Translations under genes and position numbers: made by a program | The notes under the pieces: model-generated | What the model was told of the DNA's origin: nothing | Seen by the model: the letters and a program-made list of their open reading frames with translations, nothing else | Database searches by the model: none | Source of the DNA: Ceratobasidium sp. AG-K | Lineage: Eukaryota; Basidiomycota; Agaricomycetes; Cantharellales; Ceratobasidiaceae | DNA: 64,000 nt | Direction: 5' to 3' | NCBI GenBank assembly: GCA_037039685.1 | Contig: JAWNGF010000001.1 | Span: 434,001 to 498,000 of the forward strand | Shown here: positions 1 to 10,830 of the stretch, piece by piece | Position numbering within the stretch: the stretch's first letter is position 1 | How the letters are laid out: every line of letters starts with the position of its first letter

Positions 1-1450
1 ATGGAACATCCTTCTCCCGAAGCTGACGCTACTACTTGAGGCCAATCGGGCTCGGATAAGGAAGCTGGATTCCGTGGAGCAAAAAGAAACTTACAAAGCC
101 AATATACATCGATATGTAAATGACTTCAGACTGGCCTATCACCCTTTGTGGACGTTTATTGAAGCTCTCGGATTTGAACATTTACTTGAGGACGACACGA
201 CTTCAGACGAGCCTGCCTCAACTCTGGTGTCCAAATTCCTAGATCACTACCCTTTCCCGGATACACCGACGATCTTAGGCTGGCCTTTTATCAAAAAATT
301 AGGAAGTGAGGACATGGGTCGAACTGAAACGTTCGCCAGGCTTGCCAACGAGGAGAATCGAATCGACGCTCGACTTACGAAATTCATCAAGGAAATCGAG
401 GACGCGTTCGCCTTTCGTCTGATCCCGGAGTCCCCCGCGGATGTCGTCAAATTTAGAACGAAGGTAGACCAACTTCAAGATCTATCCAATTTGTTTGATT
501 GCTCATTTGATTCTCAGAGATCGGTGGCACCTCCAGGAACCGATGAACTACCTTGGAATACTCAGATTCTTCTTCGTGCGGATGCCCTCTTTGCGAACGC
601 GGACATTCATAATGATGACCCGGAACGACCCCAGCGGTTTTATTATTATACCGATTGCCTTAAGCCGCGTGGAGACCATAATGCTAGAACCAACCTCTCC
701 GGAATTGCGGCTCATTACTGTCGATATGAAAAAGCAGAGGAGGTAGCTACGGCGCTATTGGAGTGCATAGGGACGCCAAATGCCTCGTTCTTGGAGCTCG
801 CGATCCTCGGAAAGAAGTTTTGTTGTGAAAGGTGTTCCTCGCTGGAGTTGATGGATTGGAAGGGAATCGTAAGTTGCACGGATTTGTTGTTGTTCCTTAG
901 TTCTCATGGGATTCGTATCTCAGTTGAAACACTACCTAGACGAACTTCATATCTGGAGTGCCCTATCCGCTTTCAAGTCGCACCCCAAGTTTCGGCCACA
1001 GTCCCCAATTTATATGACTAATGCCCATAAACTAGACGAGCTCCTGGATAATAATGGCGACTGTATCCCCTTGGTTTCCCTCTTAAACGACAGACAAGTT
1101 CATTTTCAATTAGTTCTCATAGACATGGTCAAGGATTCGGACAGCTGGTACTGTGCGCCGTGCAGAAACTATGGGCGGAGATACGTCTCGCAAGCTCCAG
1201 GGTCGTCACACATGTGGAACTGGTACGCATAGTTTTTTTTCTCCCTGAACTGGAGCGTGTGGGCTGAAGGCCAAATGGTGGTAGTCATCGCATTCACGAA
1301 GAGGATGCTACACAAGGAGTTCATTACTTCTTCGTAGAAGATCCGGCCTCATTTCTAGAGCGTGGAGGTGCATGGGCCGATAGTTGGGACACTCACCACA
1401 AGGGGCGCGAGGAAGACCCAGAGGTAGACGATGAGGACATTTGGAACTGA
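1..1450 (+). CDS. F-box-like family paralogue A, 3' part
   Basis: C-terminal half of the first of five tandem paralogues; the gene begins left of the window. The frame is open from base 2 (W-N-I-L-L-P-K..., matching VWANLFPK in B). Likely exons are 2-463, 518-868, 924-1222 and 1285-1450; the 54-nt intron 464-517 is a multiple of three and could be retained. Family landmarks are present: LLRADALF, a CxxC pair (CCERC), HYLDEL, a second pair (CAPC) and the tryptophan-rich tail (WADSWDTHH). No premature stop is seen. By analogy with B, the missing N-terminus would hold the F-box, so the product would be a substrate adaptor of an SCF ubiquitin ligase. That role is inferred from the paralogues only. 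Confidence 0.72.
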
Positions 1451-1683
1451 AACTGGACTTTAGAATCGAAAGGCTGAAATAATTTGTTGCTGCAATACCC
1501 TGCTAAATTATCTGTATGCGTACCATGATCATGTTGGAGCGTTGCGACGTCGTGCGCCACAACTTGACCAAATGAGGATTAATGCGATGTTGACACGTGA
1601 TGGACCCTGATTAGGAAATGGGTAGATCTCAGGTTCCCTTGGACCAACCTCTCGACCATCACCTCCAGCTGCGTGTCTTCATC

Positions 1684-4600
1684 ATGGTCACCACTCGAGC
1701 CGGCACGTATGTGAACTTGGGAGAATCCAACTACCTGCCCTGATCTTGGTGTTGTAGCCAAATAGTTCCTGAGGAACCCCCAGAACCAAAACTGGTCGAA
1801 AGAAAAAGGAATGCACCAACGGACAGACCCAAGCCCTCCAAACGCCCTAGAACAAGCCTAAAGTACAAAAAGGAGGATGGAGGAAATGACCGTACTATGT
1901 GTAGATTTACGGAAGTGCCCGTAGAAACGTTTACAGAGGTATATTTGACGCGCCACACCCTTACTCCTTGCTTACCCTTCACAGATTTGCTCGTATCTGC
2001 ATCCTGCCGACTTGATAGCACTTGCTCGTACTTGCAAAGCCCTCCGTGAAATTCTCATGAAAAGTTCAGCTGAACACATTTGGTATCGCGCAGAGGACAG
2101 CGTACCGAACCTGCCAGCATACCCTTGGTCCAATATGTCTCCACCACAGTACGCTGGGTTACTGTTTACCCGTAACTGTACGGTAAGTATGACATACCGT
2201 ATTAAGTAACATACCCACATGGCTAACGTGCTTATCTGGTGAGCTAGACGTGTGGGGAAAACACCACGAGCAACGCGGACCCCTTCTTGCTTGTGCGGCT
2301 TTGTGCGACGTGCCGCGAAACCGAGTAGGTGCTATCATCACGCGTGGCTTCTAGCTAACGAATCGATAGATTGGTGGAGGTTGTTGGTCGAGATTACTAC
2401 ATGAAAGAACCGATGAAATTAGTTTGCAAAACCACAAGTACGTCATCAGATCCATCTCCGCTACATGTGTCCTTGAACTCTTGATTAGTGATTCACTTTA
2501 GGAAGAAAAATGCCAAAAAGCGGCCTCGGGGATCCGGTCTACTCAAATACTGCCTTCGTAATGAGCTCGAGCAACTCGACACAACGTTCAAGGTGCTTTT
2601 TCAGCCTGGGTGTGCGGCGGCGCTAGCGCGATGGAAAAAGGAAGTCCAAGACGAGGTCAAGCTGCGTCAGGAGGTAGGTCCTTATTATATAACGTATACT
2701 TGGGCTTTCATTCGGGCACAGTTTGGGGAGAAGCTACACGCTTTCTCAAATACTAACGACGCGATTCGTTCACGGGAACTTGCAAAAATTCGGCGAGAAA
2801 GAACTCTTGCGTGAGTTTCATTCGATTGGATTTTTCTGGATCAATCTCATTTCCCTCAGAATTGAAGAGAGACTTCTGGACCTGGGATGGACTGAGGTAG
2901 ACATTACGTTCAAATGGCCTAACCATCAGAAATGGGCGGCACTAGTTGAGCAGCCTCGCCCCCTGACAAACCGAGGTTCGTTGATCTGCTCCACTGATCA
3001 GAGTATCGATTGACGCTCAATGCTCTTAGTGTGGGCGAACCTCTTCCCCAAACTGCTCCCCCTACTCGAAGCAAACAGGACCGAACAAGAACAGCGAGAG
3101 ATAAGGTCACGCAAAGACATTCGACAAAATCAAGTCCATAAACTTCTTCGCAAGCTTAAACTCGATGCCCACCCACTGGCGCCTGTCGCTCGCCAACTTG
3201 GGTTTGAGCCCATGCTACGCGAGCCAAAGGAGGGTTCCACCCCTGTTGTCGTTCGGAACTTTTTGGAGTGTTATCCATTTATTGCCTCAGGCACCGCGCT
3301 CGAGAAGTGGCCTTGTTTTGCAAAAGTCAACAGCGAAGAAATGACCCGGGAAGAAGTGAAAGCGTTTTTCGAGGAGAATTTGGCAGAGATTCGAGAACGG
3401 TCAGACAAGTACAGGAAGGATATGGAGACCGACTTGGTATTACGCCTGCTTACTGTGTGGGACGAGTGCAACAAGGATCGCAGCAGCGAGTACATGGTCA
3501 AGGTGAGTATGTTTTGTCACCCAGTTCCGCGTGGCGCTTATCCTGTCACTCCCAGGTTAACGATAGCGAGGAAACCACAATGGAACTTTCCGACGTTACG
3601 CGCCTTCTCCTTCGGGCTGATGTCGTATTCAGTCGCTCTGCTGTTAGCAATCCAAACGGGCAGGGTCAAATCACCTATTACCCTGAGTTCATTTCGCCGA
3701 ACTCCTCGTTCACGCGGTACAGCAGCTATAGCTGGAACCAGCCACCCAAATTCTCCGCCAAGGCATATCACCCCCACTTGGAAGGTGAAATAGTTGCGAA
3801 GGCGTTATTGGAATGCATCGGTAAGCCCGATGCTTCTTACTTGGAGCTCGCAGTTATGGGCGAACGGTTTGTGTGCGGAAGATGTTTCATGCAAAAGCCG
3901 GTGTCTTGGAAAGGACTCGTATGTTCGTGTCCTCGTATCATATTCATAGTTTAGCTGACCCGGCACAGATTCAGCATTATCTCGATGAAGTATCGATCCT
4001 CGATAAGATGGTTTCCACCCGCCCGAAATTCAAAACTCGCCACGAAATTCCAATATGTAACCCACACAACCCGAATCCCCTCGAGCCGTTAAACGACCCT
4101 CCACTCGCTGGAATTTGTTCCATCGAAGAGGCAGACATGATGCGCGCCAATGTGGGCGGTACGCCGAATGAGCATGGCCCGGAGTATTGTCTTCCATGCA
4201 AGAACCATGGACGGATGTATGTCTCCAACGTGACAGAGCAAATGCACGACCATTTGGAAAATATGTAAGTCTCACTCATTCGCTCATTTGCTATGCCTAA
4301 CTATGATTATAGACACGCGGTGACGCACCTTACCCAGGACGTGCATTACGGTCTGATTTCCGATTCAGGGACTTTCCTCGAGATTGGAGGCATCTGGAAG
4401 GAGAACTGGGATGCGCACTATGATCGCATTGAGGAGGGTATCGACGATGTTGAGGAGGCTGAGCAAGAGAAAGGCCTGCACGACGACCTCGGTATCTTGT
4501 TCGCTCAACAAAACCAAGCGGCGCCTGTTCTTCCTGTTCCCGTCCCTCTGAGTATGGCCAGCACCGCGCCCAACACAGCTGCGAGCCCTCCAATTGTGCC

Positions 4601-4700
4601 CGTACCTGGGCCCTTTTTTTATGGTACCGATTCGGAAGGGGAATGGGGAGGGGGCGACTTTTCAGACGATGATGCGTCTCTGGATGGTCTTGGTATGTGA
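1684..4700 (+). CDS. F-box-like protein, paralogue B (intact)
   Basis: Twelve exons: 1684-1706, 1758-1938, 1985-2182, 2248-2324, 2370-2437, 2489-2673, 2722-2810, 2860-2975, 3030-3502, 3556-3918, 3969-4264, 4313-4700. All introns are GT..AG and 45-66 nt long. The sum is 2457 nt, so 818 aa plus stop. A basic segment (residues about 15-55) precedes an F-box-like domain (about 58-100: VPVETFTE/ICSYLHPADLIALART, split by an intron at the same place in every paralogue). Three CxxC pairs follow (near 153/156, 577/580, 665/668), suggesting zinc binding, then an acidic tail. F-box proteins recruit substrates to SCF ubiquitin ligases; the substrate is unknown. The start is chosen because ATG plus a GTATGTG donor gives a continuous frame. 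It is the only complete family member here without a lesion. Confidence 0.85.
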
Positions 4701-4895
4701 AGGCTGTGTTCGCGCTTGTAATCGCACTTCGGACCTTTCATTAATTCCGTACATAGTAATTGTTAATGTTGTGCGAATAGTTCCAGAGCAGTATCGCGCA
4801 GTATCACGCGTGGATACTTCACTGGGAAGTTGTCTATTATTCAATTCATTTTCGCAAGAACAATACGCTCTCAGAGACAAGTTACGTCTCAGTCG

Positions 4896-6704
4896 TCAAG
4901 GCGCAATGGGCATAACAAGGCACCGAGCCTGCACGTAATCCTCCCAGACAATCGCGTTCCCACCAGATGCAGCGTTATGCCACAAATGATCCAGAACCGC
5001 AACAAAATCGACCTCTCTCACAATCAAAGGGTAAATATTTTGGGGTTGGATAAGCCTTTTGCGCAGGCTTGCGCGGTGTTTTTCTCGCCGAGCGACAGCC
5101 CCTGCCTACAGAACTATCAGTCAGACGATCACCGAGTTCAAAGTAAGACGTACGATCAGGCATGGAATGAGCGCGTGTACCCCAAGCGGGTTTTCTTGCT
5201 CTATTGTTCCAGAAAGCAGGACAATCTGTCGGACCGCTGTCTCTACACGAGGGTCCATCGAGTTGACCTCAGTCATGCCCTATCAATGCCAGGTTAGAGT
5301 GTGCACCTAGCGCTTGACCAATTTAAAATCACTCACCATGTATAAGTATATTAATATTGCATGCCGCCAACACTCCTGGATGGCCAACTTAACAACAACC
5401 TGGGACGCCTCGCTCGTCGAATCCAGGCGTGGGTTCCAACTCCGCAAACGGTTCTCGACTAGTTGCCATTCGTTTTGGTCCATCGTCGGCCGGTCAGTCA
5501 TTCGTGACATCCTCCACGAGTTGAGTTTGGCAACTAATACTATGAACCCAGCCGGGAATCCATATACCCATTCCATGTATGTATTCTTGTCCACGTCTAC
5601 CCATAACGCGGACGAATCGTAATAAAGGAGCGGAGGTACACCAAGGACGAGGGAATTCAGCGTGTCGAAAATAATAAACCTACTGATGTCGTATTTCTGT
5701 GTTTGAATTGCAGCTGTGATCAAGATGGCACTATTGTTAGACCAGAGCTCAGGAGACCGGATTGCGAGTTGAAGAAAGCTTGGAACGCTGTGCTTAAAGA
5801 ACTGATAGCCTGCCGGAGTGCCTAAAAGCATGAGAGCGTATGATGCAATCTGGGAAAATTGGTGGTGGTGTCATGTAAGAGAGTAACGGACTCACATCGA
5901 CCATGCCTGAGAGACGTGCCTCCAACTCGACCGGCGAAGGTTCGGACGGAGGGGGGGTTTCGGTAATATACTGATGGAAACGCGTAATCCAGTTGAGATA
6001 ACATAGTCCGCTGTTGCCTTCGGCGATGGCTGCCATTATTTTAGAACCAATAAACATTGACCACCGGGTGATGTCCGAATATTTTATACGCCACATAAGC
6101 CCGTTCTCGATTGGAAATGTTGGAGGTCTCAGTGCTACAGAATTAAACACCTTGGCATCTGCGCAAACACATAAGGCATGACTTGCGCTTGTATGTATGA
6201 ACTTACATTGTGACACGATAAGCGGAATGATCTGATCAATAGCGGTGGGATCCAAATGCCACTGCTGATTCCTTGGTAAATCGCGGACCGATGTTCGCAG
6301 TGCCAATGCATTATTCTCCTGCATCATCGCTGTAGATAAGTCTCCGAATGACGATGAAGGGGGAAACTATGAACAGAACCGTGATTTAAATTCCACACAA
6401 AAATCAACGAGTACCTACCAGAGTGGTGGAAGGGGGCGGATTTTCTGGGTCCAGTGTTGTACTCGGCCCATGCTCATTTACTAGTTCTGTTCCCCCCGCA
6501 AAGTTCGGGCAGGTGTGCTGTTGGTCATACCCCAAGCAATCGAAGCCGCCCTTGGTGCATCTCTGACAAATAGGCCTCGTCTCATCACATTTCTTTTTCC
6601 TATTGGCACGTTTTCATTGCTAGCTCCAGGCAGATATCGAACAGCACGAACCGTTGTTTGCAAGTCATGCAACCTCTTATTGAACGTCTTGGAACAGGAA
6701 ACAT
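4896..6704 (-). CDS. Zn2Cys6 fungal transcription factor
   Basis: Seven exons on the minus strand: 6704-6652, 6599-6419, 6366-6207, 6158-5896, 5849-5337, 5279-5154, 5105-4896. They sum to 1506 nt, so 501 aa. Residues about 12-40 form a textbook binuclear zinc cluster: C-x2-C-x6-C-x6-C-x2-C-x6-C, including RGCMTC, KKKCDETRPIC and CTKGGFDCLGY. The family binds CGG-type half sites in promoters. A Pro/Ser/Thr linker is followed by a long middle-homology region typical of fungal-specific transcription factors, ending WEDYVQARC...MPIAP. The first intron splits the zinc cluster. It lies convergent with F-box gene B (196 bp between stops) and divergent from F-box gene C (778 bp between starts). Target genes cannot be told from the sequence. 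Confidence 0.85.
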
Positions 6705-7482
6705 GTTAGATCTGCCCTAGATACGGGAGACTGAAGAACAAAAATGCAAGAGTCCGGTGCAGGGATCGCTGGGCTAGATCGCGAAGTCTATGTAGTCGAA
6801 CCAAAAGAAAATCGGTCGTTGTGGTGGTAACATTCAAGCTGCCGCAGCGAAGGCGGTACACGACAAAGACAAGCGCCCGTTCAGTTGAAAAGGTTGTCTC
6901 CTCTCAGCGAATATGATATGTGCACAGGATTTTACTAGACAGTTCCGAGCGTGCGATAACGATAGGAGGCGAGCGAAAAACCCAATCGTTAACGGTTGGA
7001 TCAGACCCCTCGAGCGTGGTAACTCCTGTGCGTTACCGATCCAGTGTCACGTGGCGTGACAGAGGACCAAGACACCAAGCTCGATGTCGCCCCTGGCTGA
7101 ATTCTAAACTTACCAACCGCATCGTTTCGTAGTACATAGACCGTAGGAAGTGACCGCATTTGAAACCAAGAGATAATTATTTAGGGGGCATATAAACCCG
7201 GCCACGATAGTGGGTTCAACCTCCGGCGGCCTGTGGGCTTTTCTGTTCTTGGGATCATAGGCTGAGTAATAAAATCGTGCCGCTCTAACTGGCGAGTTTC
7301 CTGCGTCTTCTCTGCATAGTATATGCGGTAGCTTTCTGACGTCCCCTTATAAGGCGACAGCCTGCTGACAAACAGGGACAAACAGGCGATTGCCGCCGCT
7401 ATTGCTCGATTCGTCACTCGGTCGTGAGGGCGCTGGAGGCGATAGTCCGCAACGACAACCGACTCTATCGACTATATCGGAG
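6705..7482. other. Divergent promoter region, transcription factor / F-box C
   Basis: No gene is supported here. The 778 bp separate the starts of two divergent genes and must hold both promoters. A TATA-like CATATAAAC lies near 7189-7197, about 290 bp before the C start. I see no clear repeat or long ORF. Confidence 0.4.
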
Positions 7483-10417
7483 ATGACTGGTCCAGGTAAG
7501 TCGGCTGTATTATTTCGTTTCTATTTCAGCATAGCTACGACTTAAAGAATTGCTTGAGTCCGTGAGACTAGCGCTGTTCTCGGTTCGCTGGCAGTCTAGT
7601 TTGAAGCAGCTTAATCTTCTTACATCCAAATCATAGGCCTCCGGAATGATTCGCACGAGTCTCACAGCGAATTCCAATCCTCAGAGCAACAAGGAATTCC
7701 TGCGTGCAAGCGGAAGCGAGTTTGTACGGGTGAAACAGAGACCAAGTCATCGCGCAAAAAGTATGTACGAGGGAAACAAGGTGGATTGCAAGGCATGATG
7801 AGAATGCCATTGGAGATATTCGCTGAGGTAAATCGAGAGATCGTTGTTCAACTTCGTTTAAAGCGGATGGCGTATGATCAGATTGCACGCTACGTTATGC
7901 CGGGGGATCTGATTGCTTTAACACGAACGAACCGACTATTCCGAGAAATACTCCTACGAAGATCATCCACCTGGATCTGGCAATGTGCTCAGAGTACCGT
8001 TCCAGATCTTCCTCCATGCCCCGCAGGAATGTGTGAGCCACAGTACGCGGCCCTTCTATTTTCAAAGACCTGCACTGTAAGTGTAGTTCACAATGGTCTT
8101 GGAAATTCCATCAACCATCTACATAGCTATGCGGATGTGCTGCAAGCACTCAACTTGACCCGTATTTGCGAGTGAGGCTTTGCAATTCTTGTCGCGATAC
8201 TGAGTACGTTCTGCTTCTTGCATGGTATGGCGATGTAAGTGTATATTAACCCATGCTTAGGCTAGAAGAAGTAACAGCGTCTTTGCTTGAGGGGAACGTT
8301 AACTATCCGTGTGTACCCAGATCGTACTGTTCGTGTCCTGTGCTATGAAGCCACTAGCCACTGATTGACTTAATTTCAGTGATCAAGCCAAGTACTATGC
8401 GGAAATTGAATCACACCCGGGGCGCAACGCGTTTCTGCCTGCGTAGGGACATGGAAGATGTGGTCAGTCGGCGTGCCAAGTTTCTTCTAGATGAAGATTT
8501 CGAAGGAATGATAAAATGGGAGCGAGCGCTTGCATCCATAATTGAGATTCGAGCAGAGGTGATCGATGGACAAGGCATCGCAAAGTGTGCCGCGCTGAGA
8601 CCATTCTACAGGAGGGTCGTGAATTACTGCGGTACATCCACTCTTTGGCGTGGAATCGTTCGGCTGAACTACAGGACATCAAACAGGAGAGACGCAGCGC
8701 GTATGTCACCGTTGCTTTTCATGATAAGGATATGGTGCTTATCGTCACTATACGCATATATAGCATCCACAAGAGGCTAATTGAGCTGGGTTGGGAAGAT
8801 TCCGAACTGCATTTTTCCGGCGATTCTAAAAAATCTTGGAATGCGTTGGTTCATGTATCAAAACCTCTCACGGAACGCGGTAAGAGCAAGCACTAAGATT
8901 GCCTCTAGCTATACATAGCTCAGTTTCAGCTATTAGTCTGGACGAATATCCTTCCCAAACTTGTGGCTTTACTTACAAAAAACCGAGCTCGCATTCAGGA
9001 GGCTAGAAGTCAACAAAAACGGCTACGTCAGCGGGAAAGATGCAACAAGCTTGAGAAGCTTTTGTTTGAGGTCAAACAAGAAATGCACCCATACCAAGAA
9101 ATTCTCGAAGCACTCCCCAAAATGGGGTTCCGGCGACTCACCTCTATCCGATAGGGTTCAGCTTGAAGACTGCCTTTCTACTCCGTTCCCAGACACAACA
9201 ACCGCCTTGGAATGGGAATGTATGAAAGAAATTTACGAAGATGATATTAATCTCGAACGTGTTGGCGAACTTTTTGAACTTGGGCGCGCGAAGCTATACT
9301 GGAGCCTATTAGAATGGAGATCCAGTATTGAATCCAAGTTGATCCAGCAATATGGTGCCGAATTACATGAAAGCGGCCCAGAAGTGATCGTGACAGTACG
9401 TCTCTAGAGCTTCTACCACGGAAAGGTGTTTTATCGTCGTCCCATAGATCCTAGGCAACACAGATTTGACTCGGCATTTCTCTCGAACCACTCGATTTCT
9501 CCTTCGAGCGGACACGATATTTATGCGTGGGAAAGACGATGACCTTTTACCGCTCTTCAAACAACATTTTCCCAAGATTGCGTCATGGCCTCCAAATCAC
9601 CAATACTCATCATCCTCTCATGATAGCCAAACAGAGAGCCTGGCGAATATCCGGCCAGAGGAATACCGCCGCAGCACCGAGGTAGAATACATCGTGAAAG
9701 TACTACTCAAGGAGATGAACATGGTGAACATTGCGCATGTCGAGCTCATCTGGATGGGCCGGGTATTTGTATGCGGGCGATGTGGCAATTTCAGCCCCTG
9801 GCCTTGTACTTGGGACAACATTGTACGCTTTTGAGAAGTTACAAAAAATTATACTTACCTTTTCTATCTTTATAGATTTGTCACTACCGAGAGGCACTGA
9901 GGCTGCATGCTGTCGAAGCGAGCGCCCAGCTCATTAGACAAACTCGCTACCCGGTTCCAGTTCGAAATATCCATGACTTGAGGGCACCAGACGACCTTCG
10001 TAGGTTTGTCCGTGTCCTGCCGTATCATGAAGCCAAGCTGTTGGATGATGCCTACTTGGAATCGTTGCTCGCAACGGACCCTGCTACCGGTTCGGTCTCA
10101 AGTTGTTTGCTCTGCATATCTGATCGCCCAGCATCTACCTCCCCTTTGCACCAACTACGGATTCATCTATCAGACGTGTAAGTGACAAGGTTGGGACTCA
10201 TAAGATCTTTGCTGACGACCAGACCTTCAGCCATGGGATTGTTGACGCGGTCGAGAATATTCACTTCGCAAGCAGTGATGATCAAGGTTCATTTTGTGCG
10301 CTTGACGACGTGGAGTGGTGCAAGAGATGGGATGCATATCACGATGCTGAAGATTTCCATAAGATTTCCAGCCCCACTTCGCTCACAGGTTCTGGGCACG
10401 AAGCCACGTGTGGCTGA
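7483..10417 (+). CDS. F-box-like protein, paralogue C (one frameshift)
   Basis: Twelve exons: 7483-7495, 7637-7827, 7882-8076, 8127-8203, 8261-8328, 8380-8558, 8612-8700, 8764-8879, 8937-9395, 9448-9822, 9876-10177, 10231-10417. Several exon lengths match paralogues exactly (77, 68, 89, 116 nt). A basic N-terminal segment is followed by the F-box-like domain (MPLEIFAE/IARYVMPGDLIALTRT), the CxxC pairs and the Trp-rich tail. The total is 2251 nt, one more than a multiple of three. In exon 9 the frame jumps near 9112-9124 (a C-run/A-run, CTCCCCAAAAT), after EMHPYQEILEAL. This is a real frameshift or a sequence error; the rest of the gene is open. If functional, it would act as an SCF adaptor like B. 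Confidence 0.68.
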
Positions 10418-10830
10418 CCGGTTACGCAACGGTGCGCTTGACGTGTGGAGAATGACGTACGACGTCAATTGTCAATAAAGAAATGAAATATTGAAATGTT
10501 TCCAATTTATACTAAGAAGTGGACCACCAAGCTCTACCGAACGAGCTTACAGTATGGCCGTGAGCTACGAGACTAGAAGCTGATTGCACGCAAGTCAACT
10601 TCAAGTTCCCCCGCTGGCGTGCCTCTGACGCGCCACAATTGGTCAGCAATATCTCACTCAGCAATTGATCGACGGCAACCCTTCCCCCTTCGGCTTCCTG
10701 GCTTCCACCACCACCTATTCAATTCCCCATTCGTCTCGTATCGCTACGCAACTTGACAGATCTCACTGATAGAACAAACTGAACCAAAATACATAGGCAC
10801 CCACCAGTTCACCCAACCCCTGCAGCAGCC
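10418..10830. promoter_or_regulatory. Upstream region of paralogue D with a block shared with E
   Basis: No gene is seen. A block at about 10627-10675 (GCGCCACAATTGGTCAGC ... CTCAGCAATTGATCGACGG) recurs at about 14299-14348 at a similar distance before paralogue E. It contains the palindrome CCACAATTGG, hence an inverted CCAAT-like ATTGG. Shared promoter DNA shows that the D/E duplication included the upstream region. Confidence 0.5.

Noticed and set aside
464..517. Continuous exon across this stretch in paralogue A
   Set aside because: The frame is open, but GT..AG borders and the intron at the same place in B, C and D argue for a 54-nt intron; retention cannot be fully excluded.
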